From: Saccharomonospora sp. CUA-673
GTDB taxonomy: Bacteria; Actinomycetota; Actinomycetes; Mycobacteriales; Pseudonocardiaceae
Length of the DNA stretch: 64,000 bases
NCBI RefSeq assembly: GCF_001942305.1
Contig: NZ_MKKE01000033.1
Location: 62,001 to 126,000, forward strand
Direction: 5' to 3'
A program made the translations under genes and the position numbers. The notes under the pieces were generated by a model. That model did not search any database. It saw only the letters and a list, made by a program, of their open reading frames with translations, and was not told where the DNA came from. This document shows, piece after piece, positions 17,823 to 26,873 of the stretch (position 1 is its first letter; every line of letters begins with the position of its first letter).

Positions 17823-18399
17823 CGCCCGGCCGATCGCCGGGGAAGCGGTTCAGAGCCCACCACACGGCGGTCGTGACCGCGACGGCGAACGCGGCTCCGC
17901 CGACGACGTCGGTGACGTAGTGGTAGCCCAGTCCCGCCATGCCGACCGCCGCGAGCGCGGTGAGCACCGCGCCGACGGCGAGCACGACCGTGCGGACGCG
18001 GCCCGCCGTCGCCGCCGCCAGCACCGTCACCGCCGTGACGAGGCTGACGGTGTGCCCGCTCGGGTAGGCGAGGTGCTCGTCGTACCAGCGGTCGAACAGC
18101 GGCTTGCTCAGAAACGTGTTCACCGTGATCGCCAGGGCCGGGGCGAGGACCGCGAGCGCCGCGACCTCCGGGCGCCCGCGGCGCAGTGCCGTGACCGCGA
18201 CGGCGAGCAGCACCGCGGCGACCACGGGCAGGAGCGTCGGCCACGTGAACACGGTGAGCACGCCACGGGGCAGTCCGAGCGCGAACCCCTCGACCACCGC
18301 GTCCGGCGGTGTCGGCGCGGTGCCGCCCGCCACGAGCAGACCGAGCACGAGCCACCCGGCCAGGCACGCGGGCACGCCGAGCAGCGAGACACGGGGCAT
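17770..18399 (-). CDS. PAP2-family phosphatase, integral membrane
   Basis: A protein of 209 residues with about five to six hydrophobic segments. Phosphatase motifs are KPLFDRWYDE (C1), YPSGHTVS (C2) and GLGYHYVTDVVGG (C3). The C1 and C3 arginines of the classic KxxxxxxRP and SRxxxxxHxxxD are only partly kept: H and D of motif three are present, and its usual SR is LG. Members dephosphorylate lipid phosphates such as undecaprenyl pyrophosphate. ATG at 18399 follows the DUF2252 stop by 8 bp on the same strand, so the two may form an operon. Confidence 0.85.
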   Translation of the reverse strand: MPRVSLLGVPACLAGWLVLGLLVAGGTAPTPPDAVVEGFALGLPRGVLTVFTWPTLLPVVAAVLLAVAVTALRRGRPEVAALAVLAPALAITVNTFLSKPLFDRWYDEHLAYPSGHTVSLVTAVTVLAAATAGRVRTVVLAVGAVLTALAAVGMAGLGYHYVTDVVGGAAFAVAVTTAVWWALNRFPGDRPGVSAGPSPRRRGPGRSAG

Positions 18400-18407
18400 G
18401 GGCGGGA

Positions 18408-19774
18408 TCAGTCGTCCTCGATCTCGGCGTCCAGCGCACCCGAGCGGACGGCGGCGACCAGTTCGGCGTGGTCGGCCTCGGTCCGGTCGGCGTACCGCAC
18501 GGCGAAGCGGCCGACCGCCTCGTCCATCTCGCTGTCGTCGGCGAAGTAGCCGGCGAGCAGGCGCGGGTCGAGCGAGCGGGTGTGCGCGCGGGCCAACAGG
18601 GCGCCGGCGAGCCGGCCGTAGTCGTCGAGATGGCCGCCGTCGAGGCCGGTGGGGTCGATGTCGCCCTTCATGTTGCGGAACTGGCGCACGATGAACGGCC
18701 TGTCGTCGATGCTCGTCCAGCCGAGCAGGATGTCGGTCTCGGCCTGCACGAGCCGGCCGCCGTGGACGATGCGGCGACCCTCGTGCTCCCAGTGCTCGGC
18801 GCGCAGGTGGTCGGCCAGCGCGGACGGGCACGCCTCCTTGAGCTGCAGCACCAGGGCCTCGTCCCCGTTGCCGCGCAGCAGCGCGATGTAGGCGCGGCGG
18901 CCGACGCTGCCCGTGCCGACGACGCGGAAGGCCACATCGGACACGGCGTAGCGGGTGATGAGGTTGCGCCGCGACTCCCGGAGCGTGTCCACATAGGATT
19001 CGAGTCCGGCGACGACGGCGTCGGCGGTCGCCGCGTCGACGCGGGTCCGTTTCGGCGGCTCCTCGGTGAACCGCCAGACACTCGTTCCCGACTCGTGGGT
19101 GTACTCCTCGGTGCGCTTCGCCGCGATCTTGGCGCTCGTGTTCTTGCGGGCCTTCGCCGCCGCCTTCGCGAAGTCGTCGATCAGCTCGTCGGCCTTGGCA
19201 CGTTCGACGGCCGAGCGTCCGGCAGGGCGTTCCACGATTGCAGGAACGGCACCTCGGCCAGCTCCCGCACCGTCCGCCGGTAGGACTTGACCACGTCCTC
19301 GGCCGCCTCGACGCACTTCTTCTCCGACACGCCGCCCTCGCGGCCGGCCAGCACGAGGCTCGCCGCGAGTCGTTTGAGGTCCCATTCCCACGGTCCCGGC
19401 AGTGTCTCGTCGAAATCGTTGATGTCCATGACGATCTCGCCGTCGGCCGCGCCGTAGAGCCCGAAGTTCGCGGCGTGCGCGTCCCCGCACAGCTGCGCGT
19501 CCAGACCACTCGCGGGTGTGCCGGCGAGATCGGCCGCCATCAGCCCGGCCGCGCCGCGGTAGAACGCGAACGGCGAGGCCAGCATGCGGCCGATCCGCAA
19601 CGGCACCAACTCCGGCAGGCGTCCACAGTTGCTCGCCTCGAGGAACTCGAGCACGCCGGGACGCGTCGGCGGGGCCGCGTCGTGATCGTGCGACGCGGGC
19701 GGCACGGCGTCCCGCAGCGCCGTGCCCCGGGCGAGCACGGCCTCGCTGCTCACCGGTGTGCGAAGGTCGACCAT
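18408..19774 (-). CDS. DUF2252 family protein (apparent frameshift near 19220)
   Basis: The N-terminal half contains CGDAHAANFGLYG and DINDFDETLPGPWEWDLKRLAAS, the kinase-like (aminoglycoside phosphotransferase fold) motifs of DUF2252. The C-terminal half (FRVVGTGSVGRRAYIALL, REGxx-type PFIVRQFRNMKGD, LLARAHTRS) is in the next frame. One base inserted near 19220 joins them into about 455 residues, normal for the family. The function is unknown, although the fold suggests phosphotransfer. The ATG at 19774 is preferred, with GGCGGG before it; a GTG six codons upstream is the alternative. Confidence 0.8.
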
Positions 19775-19823
19775 CCCGCCATTCTTACGCACCCCGCGGC
19801 AGCGCCGGGCCCGATTCGGCGCG

Positions 19824-21109
19824 TCAGCGCCGAATGACCGCTTCCAGGGCGTCCAGACCGGTGTCCAACTCGTCCTCGGTGATCACCAGCGGCGGTGCGA
19901 TGCGCAGCGTCGAACCGTGCGTCTCCTTGCACAGCACGCCGCGCTCGCGCAGCGCCTGCGACGCCTCGCGGCCGGTCGGCCCGTCCGGGGCGATGTCGAC
20001 CCCGGCCCAGAGGCCGCGGCCGCGCACCTCGGCGATCCCGTGGCCGACGAGTCCGGCCAGTCGCGTGTGGAGACGGTGGCCCAACGTCGTGGCGCGCTCG
20101 GCGAACTCGCCGCCGGCCAACAGTCGCACCACCGCGCGTCCGACGGCGCAGGCCAGGGGGTTGCCGCCGAACGTCGAACCGTGCTCGCCCGGCTGCAACA
20201 CGCCGAGGACGTCCTTGCGGCCGACGACCGCCGAGACCGGCACGATGCCGCCGCCGAGCGCCTTGCCCAGCGTGTACAGGTCGGCGCGCACGCCCTCGTG
20301 CTCGAGCGCGAACACCGATCCCGTGCGGCACAGACCCGACTGGATCTCGTCGGCGATCAGCAGCGCGCCGGCCCGGTCGCACAGCCTGCGCGCCTCGGCC
20401 AGGTAGCCCGGTGGCGGCACGATCACGCCCGCCTCGCCCTGCACCGGCTCGACCAGCACCGCGGCGGTGCGGTCGGTGATGGCGGCGGCGAGCGCCTCGG
20501 CGTCGCCGTACGGGACGACGTCGAAGCCCGGCGTGAACGGGCCGAAGTCGCGCGCGCCGTCTCGTCGGTGGAGAACGACACGATGGTCGTGGTGCGGCCG
20601 TGGAAGTTCGACGCCGCCACCACGATGCGCGCCTCGCCGTCGGGCACGCCCTTCACGCGGTGCGCCCACTTGCGCGCCACCTTGATGGCCGATTCGACCG
20701 CCTCGGCACCGGTGTTCATCGGCAGCACCATCTCGGTGCCGGTCAGCGCGGCCAGCTCGCGGCAGAACAGGCCGAGCTGGTCGTGGTGGAACGCCCGGGA
20801 GGTCAGGGTGAGCCGCTCCAGCTGCTCCTTCGCCGCCGCCAGCAGCGCCGGGTGGCCGTGCCCGAAGTTCAGCGCCGAGTAGCCGGACAGGAAGTCGAGG
20901 TAGCGCTTGCCCTCGACGTCGGTCACCGTCGCGCCCTCGCCTGCGGAGATCACGACGGGCAGCGGGTGGTAGTTGTGCGTGCTCCACCGTTCGTCCAGCG
21001 CGATGTAGTCGGCCGGGCCCGACAGGGTCGCTGCGGGTGCGCCGTCGTGGGTGCCGGAGTCGTCGGCGTGGTTGCCGGCGGAACGGGTGCGGTCGGCGAA
21101 GGTCGTCAT
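19824..21109 (-). CDS. rocD: Ornithine--oxo-acid transaminase (apparent frameshift near 20549)
   Basis: A class III PLP aminotransferase, about 428 residues once one base is added near 20549. The N-terminal frame has [16 protein letters not shown], the cofactor-phosphate site ([13 protein letters not shown]) and [15 protein letters not shown]. The second frame has [14 protein letters not shown], the PLP-lysine region [17 protein letters not shown] and [14 protein letters not shown]. It converts ornithine and 2-oxoglutarate to glutamate semialdehyde and glutamate in arginine/ornithine catabolism. The start ATG at 21109 has a -10-like TAGTCT directly upstream and no ribosome site, so the mRNA may be leaderless. 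Confidence 0.88.
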
Positions 21110-21151
21110 ACGTTCAGACTAGGCGCGGGCGGCGTCGAGATCAGCCGCCGG

Positions 21152-21178
21152 ACATTGCTCGCTGTCGCCGAACATTGC
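21152..21178. promoter_or_regulatory. Two ACATTGC direct repeats 20 bp apart in the rocD/S9 peptidase divergent region
   Basis: ACATTGC occurs at 21152-21158 and 21172-21178, the starts being exactly 20 bp (two helical turns) apart. The repeats lie about 45-70 bp upstream of the rocD start, a normal place for an activator site. Lrp/AsnC or other amino-acid-responsive regulators of rocD bind phased sites of this kind, but none is encoded next to it here, so the assignment is inference. Confidence 0.4.
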
Positions 21179-21272
21179 GCGGATCACCGCCCGTGACGGC
21201 GAATCGTTGTGCGCCGCCGGCGTGGTGCTGGTCGGGTGGTACCGGTAACGCCGCGGCGGGCGGTCTGCCAGA

Positions 21273-23354
21273 GTGGGATCCCGTGACGGACGATCTTCCT
21301 TCCTGCGCGCGCAGGCGCGGACGCAACGGTTCACCCTCGGCACGCCGCGCCAGTTCCAGGTCACGCCCGACGGTTCGCGGGTCCTGTTCCTGCGGTCGGA
21401 GAGCGGCACCGATCGGCGGAACAGTCTGTGGCAGCTCGAGGTCGCCACCGGGGTGGAGACCAAGCTCGTCGACGCCGCGGAACTGCTGCCGGGCGAGGAG
21501 GATCTGCCCGCCGAGGAACGGGCCCGCCGCGAGCGTGCGCGCGAGACCTCGGGTGGCGTCGTCGGCTACGCGACCGACGCGGCCTGCACGATGGCGGCGT
21601 TCTCGCTGTCGGGCCGGCTCTACACCGCCGATCTGGCGACCGGCGCGACCCGCATGCTCGTCGACGCCGCCGTCGTCGACCCGCGGCCCAACCCGCAGGG
21701 CACCCACGTCGCCTACGTCGCCGACCGGCGGCTGCGCGTGGTGGACGTCGCGACGGGCGACGATCGGGCGGTCGTGGTGGAGGACGACCCCGAGGTGAGC
21801 TGGGGTCTGGCCGAGTTCATCGCCGCTGAGGAGATGCGGCGGGTGCGCGGCTACTGGTGGTCCCCGGACGGCCGCAGCCTTCTGGTGGAGCGCGCCGACC
21901 GGACGCGCGTGCCGCGCTGGAGCATCGCCGATCCGGTCAACCCGGCCGCACCCGTGAACACGGTGGCCTACCCGGCCGCAGGGACGACCAACGTCGACGC
22001 GTCGCTCGCGGTCGTGTCGCTCGACGGGGACCGGGTGGACGTGTCGCTCGGCGACTGGGAGTACCTGGCCGCGGTGCACTGGTCGGCCGGCGGCGCGCCG
22101 CTGCTGACCCTGCAGACGCGGGACCAGAAGCGGCTCGAGGTGCACGCCCTCGAGGTCGCGGACGGGTCGACGAAGCAGCTGCACGTCGAGACCGATCCGG
22201 ACTGGGTGGAGCTCGTGCCCGGCGTCCCGGCGTGGACGAGGGACGGGCGGTTCGTGCACGTCGGGGTCGCCGACGACGCCTACCGCCTCTACGTCGACGG
22301 TACGGCCGTGACGGGCCCGGAGCTGCAGGTGCGGTCGGTCGTCGACGTCGGCGACGAGGTGCTGTTCAGCGCGTCCGAGGCGGATCCGACACAGATCCAC
22401 GTGTACCGCACCGACGGTGGTTCGGTGCGGCGGCTGTCGACCGGCGACGGTGTCCACAATGGATCGGGCAGTGTGGACACCGCGGTGCTGTCGTCGTGGA
22501 GTCCGGAGTATGCCGGCATTCGCGTGTCGGTGCTGTCCGCGGGCGGGGAGGTCGGCCGCATCGCGTCGGTGGCGGTCGAACCGGGTGTCGTGCCGAACGT
22601 GCAGTGGTTGGAACTGGGGGAGCGCGGCCTGCGGGCGGCGCTGGTGCTGCCGACCGGGCACGAACCGGGCAGCGGATCGTTGCCCGTGCTGCTGGACCCG
22701 TACGGCGGTCCGCATGCCCAGCGCGTGCTGCGGAGCCGCAACGCGATGTTGACGCCCCAGTGGCTGGCCGATCAGGGATTCGCGGTGCTCGTCGTCGACG
22801 GGCGCGGCTCGCCGGGACGTGGACCCGCGTGGGAGCGCGCCATGTCCGGCGATCTCGGTGATGTGGCCCTGGCCGACCAGGTGGACGCGCTGCACGCCGC
22901 GGCCGAGCGGTTCGGTGAGCTCGACCTCGGCCGGGTCGCGATCCGCGGCTGGTCGTTCGGCGGATACCTCGCCGCGGCGGCCGTGCTGCGCCGGCCGGAC
23001 GTGTTCACCGCGGGCGTGGCGGGTGCGCCCGTGACGGACTGGAGCCTCTACGACACCCACTACACCGAGCGCTACCTCGGGCACCCGGAGGAGAATCCCG
23101 AGGCCTACGAACGCAACTCGCTGATCACCGACGCGCCGAGCCTGGAGCGGTCGCTGCTGATCGTGCACGGGTTGGCCGACGACAACGTGTTCGTCGCGCA
23201 CGCGCTGCGACTGTCGTCGGAACTGCTCGCTGCGGGCCGGGCGCACACGTTCCTGCCGTTGGCCGGTGCGACGCACATGACGCCGCAGGCCGAGGAGGTC
23301 GCGGAGAATCTGATGCTCACCCAGGTCCGCTGGATCAAGGAACAGCTCGGCTAG
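21273..23354 (+). CDS. S9 family prolyl oligopeptidase / dipeptidyl aminopeptidase
   Basis: A protein of about 693 residues. The N-terminal beta-propeller (residues about 30-420, with WSPDGRSLLVERAD and similar blades) gates a C-terminal alpha/beta-hydrolase domain. There the nucleophile is in RGWSFGGYLAA, the acid in HGLADDNVF and the histidine in AGATHMTPQ. It cleaves short peptides, preferentially after Pro or Ala. There is no signal peptide. The start is uncertain: a GTG at 21283 in another frame (VTDDLPS) also looks natural, and one extra base shortly after it would feed into the conserved RAQARTQRFTLG stretch, so a further small frameshift is possible. Confidence 0.9.
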   Translation: MGSRDGRSSFLRAQARTQRFTLGTPRQFQVTPDGSRVLFLRSESGTDRRNSLWQLEVATGVETKLVDAAELLPGEEDLPAEERARRERARETSGGVVGYATDAACTMAAFSLSGRLYTADLATGATRMLVDAAVVDPRPNPQGTHVAYVADRRLRVVDVATGDDRAVVVEDDPEVSWGLAEFIAAEEMRRVRGYWWSPDGRSLLVERADRTRVPRWSIADPVNPAAPVNTVAYPAAGTTNVDASLAVVSLDGDRVDVSLGDWEYLAAVHWSAGGAPLLTLQTRDQKRLEVHALEVADGSTKQLHVETDPDWVELVPGVPAWTRDGRFVHVGVADDAYRLYVDGTAVTGPELQVRSVVDVGDEVLFSASEADPTQIHVYRTDGGSVRRLSTGDGVHNGSGSVDTAVLSSWSPEYAGIRVSVLSAGGEVGRIASVAVEPGVVPNVQWLELGERGLRAALVLPTGHEPGSGSLPVLLDPYGGPHAQRVLRSRNAMLTPQWLADQGFAVLVVDGRGSPGRGPAWERAMSGDLGDVALADQVDALHAAAERFGELDLGRVAIRGWSFGGYLAAAAVLRRPDVFTAGVAGAPVTDWSLYDTHYTERYLGHPEENPEAYERNSLITDAPSLERSLLIVHGLADDNVFVAHALRLSSELLAAGRAHTFLPLAGATHMTPQAEEVAENLMLTQVRWIKEQLG

Positions 23355-23728
23355 CCGAACAGGGTCGAACCGGCCCAGAGTCCAGCGCCGGCGGCCAACA
23401 GGCCGCCGGCGATCGTGAGCAGCACGTAGCCGGCGGCCGTGCCGCTGCGGCGCTGCTCGATGAGCCGGACGGTGTCGTAGCCGAACGTCGAGAACGTGGT
23501 CAGCGAACCGCACAGCCCGATCCCGGCCAGTGCGAACACGGCCTCGCCCTCGACGCCGGCCGACAGCACCCACGCCGTGAGGACGCCCAGCAGCCCCGAG
23601 CCGACGAGGTTGGCGACGAACGTGCCGCGGGGAAACGCCCCGGTCTGCCCGCGGCGCAGCCGCAGGTCGATCAGATAGCGCAGCACGGCCCCACCCGCGC
23701 CGCCGAGCAGCACCATCACGCCGGTCAC
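23351..23728 (-). CDS. crcB: Fluoride ion transporter FluC/CrcB, second subunit
   Basis: A protein of 125 residues with four hydrophobic helices. The N-terminal GGAGGAVLRYLID and the LCGSLTTFSTFGYD motif carry the conserved Asn/Phe/Thr-Ser residues of the fluoride pore. Fluc channels work as antiparallel dimers, and two adjacent unequal genes usually form a heterodimer. Its GTG start overlaps the stop of the upstream crcB by 4 bp. Its stop overlaps the end of the convergent S9 peptidase gene by a few bases. Confidence 0.93.
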   Translation of the reverse strand: MTGVMVLLGGAGGAVLRYLIDLRLRRGQTGAFPRGTFVANLVGSGLLGVLTAWVLSAGVEGEAVFALAGIGLCGSLTTFSTFGYDTVRLIEQRRSGTAAGYVLLTIAGGLLAAGAGLWAGSTLFG

Positions 23729-24129
23729 GGCGCCGTCCCCTTCCCGCGCGCCGCGAGCCGGGCCAGGCAGATCCCCACGACGACGGCGAGCAGCGACGCG
23801 AACACCGACCCGGCGGCGTAGGCGAACGACGCCACCAGCCGTCCGCCGTCGGCGGCCGAGAGCGTGTCGAGCACGTAGGTCGAGAAGGTGGTGAACCCGC
23901 CGAGCACGCCGACCCCCAGGAACGGGCGCAGCAGCCGCGGCGACCGCGCGCGCAGCGACAAGATCGCCATCAGCGCACCGAGCGCGAGACAGCCCGCGAC
24001 GTTCGCCAGCACCGTCGCGACGCCCGCGGGCGAGGGCAGGGCGAGCCCGAGTCCGTAACGCGCGAGGCTGCCGAGCGCACCACCCGCCGCGACGGCGAGC
24101 AGCACGTCCCAGTGGCGGGTTCGGGTCAT
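23725..24129 (-). CDS. crcB: Fluoride ion transporter FluC/CrcB, first subunit
   Basis: A protein of 134 residues with four hydrophobic helices and the FluC motifs GGALGSLARYGLG and GVLGGFTTFSTYVLD. It is the upstream member of a coupled pair and should export fluoride out of the cell as a heterodimer with the second subunit. ATG at 24129 is chosen because the open frame further upstream reads as GC-rich noise. I looked for a fluoride riboswitch in the leader and did not recognise one. Confidence 0.93.
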   Translation of the reverse strand: MTRTRHWDVLLAVAAGGALGSLARYGLGLALPSPAGVATVLANVAGCLALGALMAILSLRARSPRLLRPFLGVGVLGGFTTFSTYVLDTLSAADGGRLVASFAYAAGSVFASLLAVVVGICLARLAARGKGTAP

Positions 24130-24455
24130 GGGCCCATCATCATGGATCGTCCGCGGCACGTTCGCCGGCCCCGCGCCGCACGACCGGACGGTGGCGGCGC
24201 AGCGTCGCGACGCCGCCGCCGATGCGCACGTCGCCGCCGTCGGCTGAGCGGTGGAGGGGCTCGGCTTTTCCTGCAGGGCCCGTTTGCGCCACCGGAGCCC
24301 CAGGCGCTCCACGTCCCGGATGTGTGGGCCTCTCGGACTGCGTTATCCATGTCCACGACAAGCACGTGGCCGCTTCGACCCGCCGGTAGCGTGACCTTGA
24401 CGCCCTACTACTCCCGGAACGTGCGACACCTGGTGAACTTGGCGAGGAGATAACG
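24130..24455. other. Intergenic region between crcB and the unrecognised gene, carrying a direct-repeat copy
   Basis: A stretch of 326 bp with no credible gene. It holds the left copy of the 23-bp direct repeat (24235-24257). To the right of that repeat the sequence becomes noticeably less GC-biased and continues in that style into the following gene. GAGGAGA just before 24456 is the ribosome site of that gene. Confidence 0.5.
24235..24257 (+). repeat. Left copy of a 23-bp direct repeat flanking an accessory-looking gene
   Basis: It matches 25466-25488 at 21 of 23 positions, in the same orientation. The shared core is CGGCTGAGCGGTG (24241-24253), with single mismatches five bases from the left end and four from the right. 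Together the copies bracket a 1.2-kb unit containing one gene. Confidence 0.6.
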
Positions 24456-25433
24456 ATGGACGCACCGGTCCGCCCCAACGCCCATCGGCTGGAACCGAGT
24501 GACCTCACCGAGTGGGGGCTCCACGCATTCGCGCTCGGAGCTCGCAGCACTCCGCACGGAATCGTTGCCCTGGACGACAACGGCGCGCTCCTCTACGCGG
24601 CAAGAGATGGCGCCACCCTGTCCGAGCTGGAGGCCAACGGGATCGCGCCTTCGCAGAGCCAGCTGAAGTTATTGCAGGTGTATGACCTCATCGAAGTCGA
24701 CGACGACCGTGTCACCACAGCGTTTCCGGTCGTCGGGCCCGACATCTTCGACCCGTTACGCCCGAGGATCCGCCAGTTGGCTACAGACCTGACGCACAAG
24801 GTCAGTGCTGAGGTCCGGGCAATTCGCGAGGAACTGCGCCGCCGCGGCCACCACGGGCACGATTACGCTGTCGTCTTCGGTCATGCTGTGGATGGACTGC
24901 TGTGGGACCGGCTGCGCGCTACCGACATGGTTCCCGATACCGGGCTGTCGCTGGACCGGCCGCTCTGGAACGGCGCGTTCTGGGCGATTTATCCGCCGAT
25001 TCCAGCCGGTGCCGGCGTCAATGAGATTTCGGGAGAGGCCGGCACACTTGTCATGGTCTGGACCGAAAGCACTCGCCACGCCCTGCAGGAAGTCGCTCTC
25101 TCCGAAACAGCCCGGCAGTTGCTCAAGGACCCGACAGCGCAGATCGAGATTCCGGTACTCGTGCCGGACATGAGCGACATGCTCCATGTCCACAGTGTGA
25201 CCATCGCCGAGACGATCGCCGAGACGCTCACAACGGAGACGCAGGCACAAGCGCTCTTCGCGGCGATCCCGAACGCTAGCGCTCACGAACGCACGCTCAT
25301 CGTGGTGCATGAACTCATCTGGGCCCTCACGCAGGAGTTGGTCTCAGCGGGGTACCTCCAACCCCTGGCGGACGAGGTGGAGGTGGCCCGGCAGAACCTC
25401 AATGAACACCTGCTGGTCCGCATCGGTGCCTGA
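24456..25433 (+). CDS. Unrecognised protein, possibly horizontally acquired
   Basis: A protein of 325 residues that I do not recognise. There are no membrane segments or signal peptide. Residues about 45-85 (ATLSELEANGIAPSQSQLKL then a short strand pair VYDLIEVDDDRVTTAFPVV) could be a winged-helix-like unit. Later there are a charged helix (IREELRRRGHHGHDYAVVFG), an aromatic block (PLWNGAFWAIYPPIPAG) and a strand TLVMVWTEST. The C-terminal third is helical. Codon use is less GC3-biased than in the neighbours, and the gene is bracketed by a direct repeat, both signs of transfer. GAGGAGA precedes the ATG. No partner gene is obvious, though the convergent helical membrane protein is a candidate. 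Confidence 0.75.
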   Translation: MDAPVRPNAHRLEPSDLTEWGLHAFALGARSTPHGIVALDDNGALLYAARDGATLSELEANGIAPSQSQLKLLQVYDLIEVDDDRVTTAFPVVGPDIFDPLRPRIRQLATDLTHKVSAEVRAIREELRRRGHHGHDYAVVFGHAVDGLLWDRLRATDMVPDTGLSLDRPLWNGAFWAIYPPIPAGAGVNEISGEAGTLVMVWTESTRHALQEVALSETARQLLKDPTAQIEIPVLVPDMSDMLHVHSVTIAETIAETLTTETQAQALFAAIPNASAHERTLIVVHELIWALTQELVSAGYLQPLADEVEVARQNLNEHLLVRIGA

Positions 25434-25465
25434 GGTCCGGTCGGCATCGCGTGGATGCGGCGGCT

Positions 25466-25488
25466 CGCCGACGGCTGAGCGGTGTAGG
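25466..25488 (+). repeat. Right copy of the 23-bp direct repeat
   Basis: Same-strand near-identical partner of 24235-24257 (21 of 23 positions). It sits in the 67-bp gap between the stop of the unrecognised gene (25433) and the stop of the convergent gene (25501). Confidence 0.6.
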
Positions 25489-25500
25489 TCCGAGCGGGCG

Positions 25501-26535
25501 TCAGGCGGTGCGGGCGTGGGTGGTCGGCGCCTTGGCCGGCGGGCCCTGGGGTGCCGGGGGCCGGGATGCGGCGGTCCGGTCGCTGCCGTTCCGCGCTGCC
25601 TTCGCCGGTGCCGATGTCCCGGCCGGAGCCGGCGTTCCGGGGTTCGGCGTTCCTGCGGCGTGTGTCTGCGATGCCTGCGCCGGGCGTCCGTTGCTGCCGA
25701 AGCTCGGTTGGGAGCGGTCGGGTCGGGAGCCGTTGCGCGGCGCCGGCGGCGTACCGACCTGCGTGGGCGGTTCGGGTGCCGGTGCGCTGATGCTGCGGGT
25801 GTCCGGCTCGGCGATCGCCTCGTCGTGGATCTCGGCGTCGCCGACGGTGGCGAGGCTGGCGCTGATGGTGCGCTGGAACTGGCGGTGCACGTTGGCCAAT
25901 TCGTGCCGCAGCGCGTGCACGCCCTGGGCCACGGGGTCCTTCTCGGACAGCGTGTCTGTCTCGACCGAGCGCAGGAGGACGTCGATGTGGCCGTGCAGCC
26001 GCTGGTGCACGTAGCCGAAGGCGATGAGCTGGTGCTGCACCTCCAGGCTCGGGGAGGTGCGCGAGAGCGCCTTGATCATCGTGTCCTGCCAGCGCTGGCA
26101 GGACTGCCGGTAGTGACGGTTGGCGGCCTGCCGGTAGTGCGGCGCCACCTGGGTGTCGAGGCCGATGCGGACGAGCTCGGTGCTGGCGTCGACCAGCTCA
26201 CGCGCGGCCATGGTCAGGGCGTAGGCCCATTCCCACTGCTCGGCCTGGGTGCTGGCCTGCTTGTCCTGCTGGGCCTGCTCGAGTTGCGTGTTGGCCAGCT
26301 TGACCTGCTCCCACGCCCAGCGGGCCTGGTCGCGGGCGCTCTGGTCGGCCTCGGCCGCGTGGCCGGCGTGGTGCTGGGTCTCGGTGGACAGGTCGCGGAC
26401 CTGAAGGGCCAGCCGGTGGATCTGCTGGGCCTGTCTGCGGGCCTTCACGAGCTGCCAGCCGGCGAGCGATACGGCGATGATCGCCACTGCTGCCAGACCC
26501 ACCGCCACCCAGAGGGTCATCTCCGCTGTCCGCAT
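25501..26535 (-). CDS. Membrane-anchored helical protein with Pro/Ala-rich tail, function unknown
   Basis: A protein of about 344 residues. One N-terminal membrane helix (TLWVAVGLAAVAIIAVSLAGW) is followed by a Gln/Ala-rich helical region up to about residue 230 that is probably coiled coil (LALQVRDLSTETQHHAGHAA, LANTQLEQAQQDKQAS). The last 110 residues are Pro/Ala/Ser-rich and disordered. I recognise no family. The ATG at 26535 is taken as start; GTG 18 bases upstream and ATG 15 bases downstream are alternatives. It converges on the unrecognised gene and may belong to the same accessory patch. Confidence 0.72.
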   Translation of the reverse strand: MRTAEMTLWVAVGLAAVAIIAVSLAGWQLVKARRQAQQIHRLALQVRDLSTETQHHAGHAAEADQSARDQARWAWEQVKLANTQLEQAQQDKQASTQAEQWEWAYALTMAARELVDASTELVRIGLDTQVAPHYRQAANRHYRQSCQRWQDTMIKALSRTSPSLEVQHQLIAFGYVHQRLHGHIDVLLRSVETDTLSEKDPVAQGVHALRHELANVHRQFQRTISASLATVGDAEIHDEAIAEPDTRSISAPAPEPPTQVGTPPAPRNGSRPDRSQPSFGSNGRPAQASQTHAAGTPNPGTPAPAGTSAPAKAARNGSDRTAASRPPAPQGPPAKAPTTHARTA

Positions 26536-26873
26536 GGGTGCCGAGGGTCTCACATTCCGTTTTGATGAACATGAGAGGTGAGGTAGGACTCACCGGTTAG
26601 GATGCACGGTCTCACTCAGCGTGCTCTCGCTGTGCCATTTCGCACCCGTGATCGGGACGAATCGGATACGTGTCGCGGCGTCGTCGGACACCGCCGTGCC
26701 CGGCCGTGCGAACGTCCGCCGGCCGTCCTGTGCCGATCGTGCGGTATGCCCCGTTCGGCTGTGTCCCACGGCACCCTGGTGCGTGGCGAACGTGCATCGG
26801 CGCCGAGATCGCGAATGATGGAACGCGACAGGAACCGAGGTGTCTCGGGCAGCTTGTGGCGGAGGAGCAGCGG
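26536..26873. other. Leader region of mgtE, divergent from the helical membrane protein
   Basis: About 338 bp without a credible gene. On the plus strand TTGATG (26562-26567) and TAGGAC (26584-26589) are separated by 16 bp and could be a sigma-70-like promoter. That would leave an mgtE 5' leader of roughly 280 nt. I did not recognise an M-box riboswitch in it. GGAGGAG (26860s) before the ATG is the ribosome site of mgtE. Confidence 0.35.

Noticed and set aside
24130-24260. Fluoride riboswitch upstream of the crcB pair
   Set aside because: I compared the leader with the conserved crcB-motif pattern from memory and saw no match; an Infernal search would be decisive.
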